From positions 41,324 to 105,323 of the forward strand of contig JBDTYM010000001.1 in the NCBI GenBank assembly GCA_040005635.1: a stretch of 64,000 nucleotides of DNA, given 5' to 3'. Each line of letters opens with the position of its first letter. Within the stretch, counting starts at the first letter, position 1. This stretch comes from Dokdonella_A sp040005635 (lineage in GTDB: Bacteria > Pseudomonadota > Gammaproteobacteria > Xanthomonadales > Rhodanobacteraceae). The notes beneath the pieces were generated by a model, which worked only from the letters and a program-made list of their open reading frames with translations, searched no databases and was not told where the DNA came from. Shown here piece after piece: positions 58,814 through 64,000 of this stretch. The position numbers and the translations under genes are program-made.

Positions 58814-59554
58814 TCAGGCGACGCGACCGCAGCGCAGGTGAAAGTCCCAGCGCACGTCGCGTACGCGCTCGCCCCAGGCCGCATGCAATTCGCTTTCTAT
58901 CTGCGCGACAGGATCCTCGTTCTTCTCCTTGAGATACCGCTGCGTCGCCGACCATGAACGCAGGTAGGCGAGAAAGTGATCGGCGCCCCACGCGACGCTC
59001 ATGACGAACGGCGGCACAGTGATTTCATCGAACGGAAAAGGGATCGTGCGGTAGCCGGCGTCGACGAGATCGCGCTCGCGCGGCCAGTACGGTCCGACCA
59101 GGTCGACATAGACGCGATTCTTCAACGCGTCGATGGCCGGCGTCACCCGACAGTCCGCATATGCCCACGCCGCGAACAGCCCATCGGGCGCCAGTACCCG
59201 ACGCACTTCGGCATAGAACGCGTCGAAGTCGAACCAGTGCAACGCCTGCGCGACACTGACCAGGCTCGCGCTGTGCTCCGGTAGCGAACAGTGCTCGGCC
59301 GGTTCGACGCGATAGTCGATATTCGCGCGCGCCTCGGCATTCGCGATCTGATTCGCGCTCGGATCGGCGGCATGCACGCGCGCGAAGCGCGACGCCAATG
59401 CCACGCTGGCCTGGCCGTTGCCACAGCCTGCGTCCCAGACGAGATCACGCCGCGGCGCTGCCGTCGCGAGCCAGTCGAACAATGCCTCCGGATAGCGCGG
59501 CCGCGCTTCGCGATAGTCGGTCGCGTGGCTGGAAAAATGATCCTTGAAGTTCAT
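58814..59554 (-). CDS. Class I SAM-dependent methyltransferase
   Basis: A 246-residue methyltransferase: HFSSHATDYREARPRYPEAL start, motif I VWDAGCGNGQASVAL, motif II HAADPSANQI, and VSVAQALHWFDFDAFYAEVRRVLAPDGLFAAW. It resembles the YcgJ/UbiE-like group often annotated as putative trans-aconitate- or menaquinone-type enzymes. Substrate unknown. ATG 59554 overlaps the rluE stop (59551-59554). Confidence 0.88.
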   Translation of the reverse strand: MNFKDHFSSHATDYREARPRYPEALFDWLATAAPRRDLVWDAGCGNGQASVALASRFARVHAADPSANQIANAEARANIDYRVEPAEHCSLPEHSASLVSVAQALHWFDFDAFYAEVRRVLAPDGLFAAWAYADCRVTPAIDALKNRVYVDLVGPYWPRERDLVDAGYRTIPFPFDEITVPPFVMSVAWGADHFLAYLRSWSATQRYLKEKNEDPVAQIESELHAAWGERVRDVRWDFHLRCGRVA

Positions 59555-60126
59555 CGCGAGGGCTCCCGTTTTGGGCAAATGGCGCCATCGATGCGCCGTG
59601 CTTGCCCGGGCTCAAGCGCGCCGAGCTCGTAGTCGCCGATGCGCTCGCGGATCAGGCGCAGCGTCGGCAGGCCGACCGCGGCTGTCATGCGGCGGACCTG
59701 GCGGTTGCGACCCTCGCGGATGGTCAGGCGCAGCCAGCGGTCGGCCACGTTCTTGCGAAAGCGGATGGGCGGATCGCGCGGCCACAACCCGCGCGGTGTC
59801 TCCTCCAGCGTCGCCACTTCGGCCGGCAGCGTGATGCCGTCGTTGAGCAGCACACCATCGCGCAGCGCATCGAGTTGCGCTGCGGCCGGCATTCCCTCGA
59901 CTTGCACCAGATAGGTTTTCGCAAGCCTGTGCTGTGGATCGGTCAGGCGATGTGCCAGCGCGCCATCGGCGGTCAGAAGGAGCAGGCCTTCGCTGTCATA
60001 GTCCAGCCGCCCAGCCGCATAGACGTCTTTTTCGCGAATGAACTCGGCCAGTGTGCGCCGCGGCGGCGTGCTGCGATCGGTGAACTGCGACAGCACGCCG
60101 AAAGGCTTGTTGAACAGGATCAGCAT
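59551..60126 (-). CDS. rluE: 23S rRNA pseudouridine synthase RluE-like
   Basis: A 191-residue RsuA/RluE-type pseudouridine synthase without an S4 domain. LILFNKPFGVLSQFTDRS opens the catalytic domain; YAAGRLDYDSEGLLLLTADG contains catalytic Asp42; KTYLVQVEG, then REGRNRQVRRMTAAVGLPTL and RLIRERIGDYELGALEPGQ. The lack of S4 and the length are characteristic of RluE (E. coli 23S U2457). It shares a 4-nt overlap with the following methyltransferase gene. Confidence 0.93.
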   Translation of the reverse strand: MLILFNKPFGVLSQFTDRSTPPRRTLAEFIREKDVYAAGRLDYDSEGLLLLTADGALAHRLTDPQHRLAKTYLVQVEGMPAAAQLDALRDGVLLNDGITLPAEVATLEETPRGLWPRDPPIRFRKNVADRWLRLTIREGRNRQVRRMTAAVGLPTLRLIRERIGDYELGALEPGQARRIDGAICPKREPSR

Positions 60127-60166
60127 GACCCGATGGCGCTGCGCGGCGAGCCGACCTCCGCTGCTT

Positions 60167-60194
60167 CGCCGTTCCGGCGAAAGCCGGAACGGCG
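60167..60194. terminator. 12-bp hairpin with GAAA tetraloop
   Basis: CGCCGTTCCGGC and its perfect complement flank GAAA, between the 3' end of the lipoprotein methyltransferase gene and rluE. It has no U tract. The core GTTCCGGCGAAAGCCGGAAC is a compensated variant of the dRS3-like hairpin seen elsewhere in the window, so it may be a repeat copy acting as a transcript end. Confidence 0.5.
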
Positions 60195-60225
60195 TGCAAA
60201 CCTGCCCGGCCGCCCCAGCCGGACC

Positions 60226-61176
60226 TCAGTGCTTGTCGCTCGTCTGATGAAAGATCTCGTCGCCGTTCGGCTTGACGAACTTCAGCGTCATGCGGTCCGA
60301 CTCGCCGATCGCGAGGTACTTGTCCTTGTCCTGCTCTTTCAGCGTCAGCGTCGGCGGCAACGTCCACACCCCCTTCGGATAGTCCTTGGTGTCCTTCGGA
60401 TTCGCGTTGATCTCACTCTGATCGACCAGCTTGAAACCGGCGTCGGTAGCGAGCTTGATCACGAAATCCTGCGGCAGATATCCTGTTTCCTTGATCTTCT
60501 CGAAATCGGCGCCGACCGCGGCGCGATGATCGACGATGCCGAGGGTGCCGCCCGGCTTGAGTACATCGAAAAACGCCTTGAACATCTCCGGGGCGCGCTG
60601 CGCGCGTTCGTCGTTGTCGCCCATGACCCAGTTGTGCACGTTGCGGAACGTCAGCACGACGTCGGCCGAAGCGGGCGCGCCGAAGTTCGGCGCATTGACA
60701 TCGAACTCGACGACCTTCGCTGCGCTGTAGTCGGCGGCGTCGCCTTCAAACTTCTTCTGCAGCGCGCTCTTGTCCTGCGCGGCCTCGCCATCCGCCTTCT
60801 TCGCCTTCTCGATCGCAGAGACATAGCTGCCGCTGCCCTTCAGTGCCGGTGCGAGCAGCTCGGCATACCAGCCGCCGCCGGGTGTGATTTCGATCACCGT
60901 GTCGTCAGGCTTGACGCCGAAGAACTCGAGGGTCTGCTTCGGATGACGGTACCTGTCGCGCGCCTTGTTCGCATCCGAGCGCCAGCTGCCGGCGAGTGCC
61001 TGATCGAGCTTCGCGCCGAAGGCGTCGCTGGCACTTTGCGGCGGCGGTGGCTGCGCAGGCTGGTCGGCCGGCGCGGTGGCGGCCGTTGCGGCAGCCTTGG
61101 GTGGCGTGGCGGAATCGTTTGAGCCACAGGCCGCCAGGGCGATGGCCAACGGCAACAGGCAGGCGAGCTTTTTCAT
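60226..61176 (-). CDS. Lipoprotein with SAM-methyltransferase-like domain (COG4798-type)
   Basis: A 316-residue protein combining a lipoprotein signal (MKKLACLLPLAIALAACGSN, lipobox LAAC) and a Pro/Ala-rich linker (to about residue 50) with a Rossmann methyltransferase-like domain: TLEFFGVKPDDTVIEITPGGGWYAELLAP (motif I is EITPGGGWY), VVLTFRNVHNWV and DVLKPGGTLGIVDHRA. Family knowledge: predicted exported methyltransferases of COG4798 look like this; SAM is not known in the periplasm, so the activity is puzzling. The signal is clear and the start unambiguous. Confidence 0.85.
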   Translation of the reverse strand: MKKLACLLPLAIALAACGSNDSATPPKAAATAATAPADQPAQPPPPQSASDAFGAKLDQALAGSWRSDANKARDRYRHPKQTLEFFGVKPDDTVIEITPGGGWYAELLAPALKGSGSYVSAIEKAKKADGEAAQDKSALQKKFEGDAADYSAAKVVEFDVNAPNFGAPASADVVLTFRNVHNWVMGDNDERAQRAPEMFKAFFDVLKPGGTLGIVDHRAAVGADFEKIKETGYLPQDFVIKLATDAGFKLVDQSEINANPKDTKDYPKGVWTLPPTLTLKEQDKDKYLAIGESDRMTLKFVKPNGDEIFHQTSDKH

Positions 61177-61387
61177 GCGTGCATCCTCGTTCGATGGGCC
61201 GCGCGGCGCGCGTCAGGGGGCCGCGAGCGTAGCACAGGGCCTTCGATGATGAAGGCGGCCAGACTGATACCCGCCTGGCGTTAGGTTCGATTCATTCGGC
61301 CTCGCGCACTTTGGAAGAGTGAACAAAGCTGAAAACTTCACCTCGCAGGGAAGCACCCCTGCGTGCAACCACGAACAGGAGATTCAA

Positions 61388-61555
61388 ATGTTGCACTACG
61401 CCATCGTATTCCTGGTCATCGCGCTGGTCGCCGCCGTGCTCGGCTTCGGCGGCATTGCCGGTACCGCCGCCGGCATTGCCAAGATTCTGTTCCTGGTCTT
61501 CCTCGTCCTGTTCATCGTCTCGATGATCATGGGACGCCGCGGCCCGCGCGTCTGA
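61388..61555 (+). CDS. ytjA: DUF1328 family small membrane protein (YtjA-like)
   Basis: A 55-residue protein with two hydrophobic helices (about 2-20 and 29-48) joined by FGGIAGTAAGIAK. MLHYAIVFLVIALVAAVLGF is typical of DUF1328/YtjA. CAGGAGA lies 7-8 nt before ATG 61388. Upstream (61344-61363) CGCAGGG-AAGCAC-CCCTGCG is a short 5'-UTR hairpin. The family is of unknown function, with members often induced by stress. Confidence 0.9.
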   Translation: MLHYAIVFLVIALVAAVLGFGGIAGTAAGIAKILFLVFLVLFIVSMIMGRRGPRV

Positions 61556-61573
61556 CGTAAAGCTCGAGCTGCG

Positions 61574-63322
61574 TCAGTCAGGCAGACGTGCCGAAGCCGG
61601 ATACGGCGGCACGTCGACCTGCTCGCCATTCTTGAAGCGAGCCTGCAAACTCTGCCACCACGTCGCATCGAAGATTTCAGGATGTACGGCCAGCAAGCCG
61701 TCTCGAAGTGGAGCAGGCAGGCCGAGGAAGCGTGGAAACTGTTCCGGAAACACATCGTTCTGGTGCACGCTGAGCCAGTCCTCGAGTGGGCGCGTTTCAT
61801 CCTCCTCGCTCGCTTGCGGCAATTTGCGGAAGCGGCATTGCTCGACCAGACAAAGTTCGTCGTAGTCGTAGAAGATCGCGCGACCGATGCGCGAGACGCC
61901 GAAGTTCTTCAAGAGCAGATCGCCCGGGAAGATATTGCTGCGCGCCAGATCCTTGATGGCCTGGCCGTAGTCCAGCACCGCGCGCAAGGCGGAATCCACC
62001 GGCGCCTCGCGCGCGTACAGATTCAGGGGGCGCAGGCGCCGCTCGATGTAGCAATGCCGCACCACCAGTTCCTCGCCGTCGACGTCGACCGTTTCCGCAC
62101 ATTCGGTGATCAGCTCTGCCAGCATGTCCGGATCGACCTGGCGCAGCGGGAAACGCAGGTCTCGGAATTCCTGCGCGTCGACAAGGCGGCCGACACGGTC
62201 GTAGCGGAATACCAGCTCGTATTTCTCCTCGACCTGGCGCCGCGCGATGTCCTTCGGGTACGCGAAGCGGTCGCGGATCAGCTTGATCACGACCGGATAG
62301 TCCTTCGGCGTGAACACCGCCATGACCATGCCGCGCTCGCCATCGGCGCGCACGAGACGCTCGTCGGGGTGTTCGGCGAGGTGGCGAAACAAGTGCCGGT
62401 AGCGTTCGGTCTTGCCCTGCTTGGCGCGCCCGAGCACGGTGTAGATCTCGCCGACCGGCTTGTGCGGCATCAATGCTTCGAGGAACACCACGGTGTTGCC
62501 GATGGTTGGCAGGTCCGCATGGAAATAGCTGCGCGCGTAACCGAACAGCAGCGAGATCTGGTTGAGATTGGTCAGCACCGCATCGGCGCGCACCCCCTGC
62601 GGCGTGCTCATCAACGCGATCACCAGCGGCGTGCCTTCATCGCCATCGAGAATGCGCCCGACCAGATACGCGCGGCGCTCGCGATAGAACACCGTGCGCA
62701 GCAGTTCGATGCCGTGCAGCGGCACGCCATCCTCGAGCGTGCGCTCGGCAATCTCGTGCGCGATCGCCGGCGCACAGCGCGCGCTATCGGCATAGCCGTT
62801 TGCGAACGCATAGTCGGCCAGCAGACGCGCGCATGTCTGCTCGAGATCACCCTCGCTGCCATAGCGATTCAGCGCAACCGCCTCTACGATTCCGGCCGTC
62901 GGCTCGATATCGAGTGCGATGAATTCGATCTCCGCGTCGACGCCGCGCGTACGGAAGAAGCGTCGCGACAAGGTGTTGAAGAACGTCTTGGTCAACTCCT
63001 TGTCGATCAACGGCTCGATCTGCGCGGCGAACTCGTTGCGAATCGACGCCCACAACGTACGCGAGCGCACGCGATCATCGAGCAACCGTTCGAGTCGTTC
63101 CAGCGTCTCGCCGGCGCAGACGTCGTAGAGGTCGATGCGCGCGACCGCATCGACCTGCACCGCATGCCAGTCGCGCTGCTCGAAGTGCCGCTTCGCACGC
63201 CGTGTGATGTCGGCGAAGCGCTCGTTGTAGTCGAGGAAGGCATCGAGGATCAGAGCGGCAGCACGCGCTTGCATGCTGGTCGGAACGGCAGGCGACGCGC
63301 TGGCAGCGGGCGGTGTCATCAC
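61574..63322 (-). CDS. aceK: Isocitrate dehydrogenase kinase/phosphatase
   Basis: A 582-residue bifunctional enzyme that phosphorylates and dephosphorylates isocitrate dehydrogenase, directing flux between the TCA cycle and the glyoxylate shunt. The N-terminal regulatory region (about 1-310) is followed by the protein-kinase-like domain: GMVMAVFTPKDYPVVIKLIRD, KYELVFRYDRVGRLVDAQEF, KDLARSNIFPGDLLLKNFGV and GRAIFYDYDELC. ATG 63322 is used; ATG 63319 is equivalent. It lies directly downstream of its substrate gene icd, rather than in the E. coli aceBAK arrangement. Confidence 0.95.
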   Translation of the reverse strand: MMTPPAASASPAVPTSMQARAAALILDAFLDYNERFADITRRAKRHFEQRDWHAVQVDAVARIDLYDVCAGETLERLERLLDDRVRSRTLWASIRNEFAAQIEPLIDKELTKTFFNTLSRRFFRTRGVDAEIEFIALDIEPTAGIVEAVALNRYGSEGDLEQTCARLLADYAFANGYADSARCAPAIAHEIAERTLEDGVPLHGIELLRTVFYRERRAYLVGRILDGDEGTPLVIALMSTPQGVRADAVLTNLNQISLLFGYARSYFHADLPTIGNTVVFLEALMPHKPVGEIYTVLGRAKQGKTERYRHLFRHLAEHPDERLVRADGERGMVMAVFTPKDYPVVIKLIRDRFAYPKDIARRQVEEKYELVFRYDRVGRLVDAQEFRDLRFPLRQVDPDMLAELITECAETVDVDGEELVVRHCYIERRLRPLNLYAREAPVDSALRAVLDYGQAIKDLARSNIFPGDLLLKNFGVSRIGRAIFYDYDELCLVEQCRFRKLPQASEEDETRPLEDWLSVHQNDVFPEQFPRFLGLPAPLRDGLLAVHPEIFDATWWQSLQARFKNGEQVDVPPYPASARLPD

Positions 63323-63376
63323 CGCAGTCTATCGCGCAGCCTGCAGGCGTCGGCAAGCGTCACCCAAATCCACGAA

Positions 63377-63405
63377 AAGAAAGGGGCGCCGCAGCGCCCC
63401 TTCTT
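63377..63405 (-). terminator. Intrinsic terminator after icd
   Basis: AAGGGGCGC-TGCG-GCGCCCCTT on the minus strand (stem 63402-63381), then TCTTTTCG. It lies about 25 nt after the icd stop and 55 nt before the aceK start, so aceK probably has its own promoter or depends on read-through. Confidence 0.8.
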
Positions 63406-63425
63406 CGTCACCGATCCGCACGGCT

Positions 63426-64000
63426 TCACATCGCCGCAATCATCCGGTCACCAAACTCCGAGCACTTCACCTCGGTCGCGCCTTCCATCAGGCGGGCGAA
63501 GTCATAGGTCACGAACTTCGCGCCGATCGCCTTGTCCATTGCGGCGATGATGGCATCGGCCGCTTCGGTCCAGCCCATGTAACGCAGCATCATTTCGCCG
63601 GACAGGATTTCCGAACCCGGATTGACCTTGTCGAGGTTGGCGTACTTCGGCGCGGTGCCGTGAGTCGCTTCGAACACGGCGTGGCCGGTGACGTAGTTGA
63701 TGTTGCCGCCCGGCGCGATGCCGATGCCGCCGACCTGCGCGGCCAGCGCGTCACTCAGATAATCGCCGTTGAGGTTCAGGGTGGCGACGACGTCGTACTC
63801 GGCCGGACGCAGCAGGATCTGCTGCAGGAAGGCGTCGGCGATCGCGTCCTTGACGATGATGTCCTTGCCGGTCTTCGGATTCTTGAAGCTGCACCACGGA
63901 CCGCCGTCGATTTCGGTTGCGCCGAATTCCTTCTGCGCCAGCGCGTAACCCCAGTCGCGGAACGCGCCTTCGGTGAACTTCATGATGTTGCCCTTGTGCA
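63426..64000 (-). CDS. icd: NADP-dependent isocitrate dehydrogenase, C-terminal part (5' end beyond window)
   Basis: About 191 C-terminal residues of Icd are visible, reading through the right edge (first codons HKGNIMKFTEGAF). DWGYALAQKEFGATEIDGGP, LNLNGDYLSDALAAQVGG, the NADP-binding APGGNINYVTGHAVFEATHG and the terminal LMEGATEVKCSEFGDRMI are diagnostic of the E. coli-type NADP enzyme. It is the substrate of AceK, encoded downstream. The phosphorylated Ser lies outside the window. Confidence 0.96.
   Translation of the reverse strand, partial: HKGNIMKFTEGAFRDWGYALAQKEFGATEIDGGPWCSFKNPKTGKDIIVKDAIADAFLQQILLRPAEYDVVATLNLNGDYLSDALAAQVGGIGIAPGGNINYVTGHAVFEATHGTAPKYANLDKVNPGSEILSGEMMLRYMGWTEAADAIIAAMDKAIGAKFVTYDFARLMEGATEVKCSEFGDRMIAAM

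Noticed and set aside
61682..63550. Plus-strand open frame of about 620 codons opposite aceK
   Set aside because: It is antisense to an unmistakable AceK, with composition typical of GC-rich shadow frames and no motif.

Overview
The window is GC-rich, densely packed chromosomal DNA from a gammaproteobacterium, most likely Xanthomonadales/Rhodanobacteraceae (a Dokdonella-, Rudaea- or Tahibacter-like genus). That placement is inference. It rests on GC content, an LpxO-type lipid A hydroxylase, aceK next to icd, a delta-60-repeat secreted protein, Xanthomonadales-style secreted domains and many small palindromic intergenic repeats. I see no rRNA or tRNA gene, CRISPR array, transposase or prophage.

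Layout. 1-12 kb: a GAF-GGDEF-EAL cyclic-di-GMP protein cut by the left edge, a fatty-acid-hydroxylase-family enzyme, small secreted and VOC/DUF1993 proteins, an S10 peptidase, a lipase-like hydrolase with yaiI, a family-9 glycosyltransferase, a lipoprotein, a 188-bp MITE-like element and a PA0069-type radical SAM protein. 12-14.8 kb: a copper-buffering RiPP (bufferin) locus, with a Cys-rich precursor, an MNIO/DUF692 enzyme, its DUF2063 partner and a divergent DoxX protein; lpxO and a porin follow. 17.5-25.1 kb: ilvA, then a tightly overlapping six-gene block whose families match the Campylobacter O-methyl phosphoramidate (MeOPN) capsule-modification pathway: gamma-glutamyl-CDP-amidate hydrolase, glutamine kinase, methyltransferase, cytidylyltransferase, APS-kinase-like CDP-amidate kinase, and a sulfotransferase-fold protein likely to be the transferase. 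25.2-28.9 kb: a minus-strand HTH / TAP-like hydrolase / NatA-NatB-type ABC operon.

29.4-41.3 kb: a minus-strand branched-chain amino acid superoperon, leader - leuA - ilvE - leuC - leuD - leuB - ilvD - ilvC - ilvB - ilvN. It covers the shared ilv steps and all leucine-specific steps, with ilvA elsewhere in the window. It is headed by a 43-codon Leu/Val/Ile-rich leader peptide, mutually exclusive RNA pairings and a U-tailed hairpin, a classical attenuator that gene finding would miss. 41.4-53.9 kb: a flavodoxin/ferredoxin reductase, a YadGH-like ABC transporter, an M28 peptidase, a pirin, a delta-60 beta-propeller protein, tatD, a secreted protein and hrpB. 54-64 kb: a MotA/MotB-like stator pair, an EamA exporter with a divergent ArsR-type regulator, a methyltransferase overlapping rluE, an unusual lipoprotein methyltransferase, a DUF1328 protein, aceK and the 3' part of icd.

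Across the window, intergenic gaps, including those inside the ilv-leu operon, carry copies of a palindromic repeat with a dRS3-like core (CGTCATTCCCGCG...CGGGAATCC). A larger MITE-like version with IS5/IS903-like ends occurs twice in inverted orientation, 46 kb apart.
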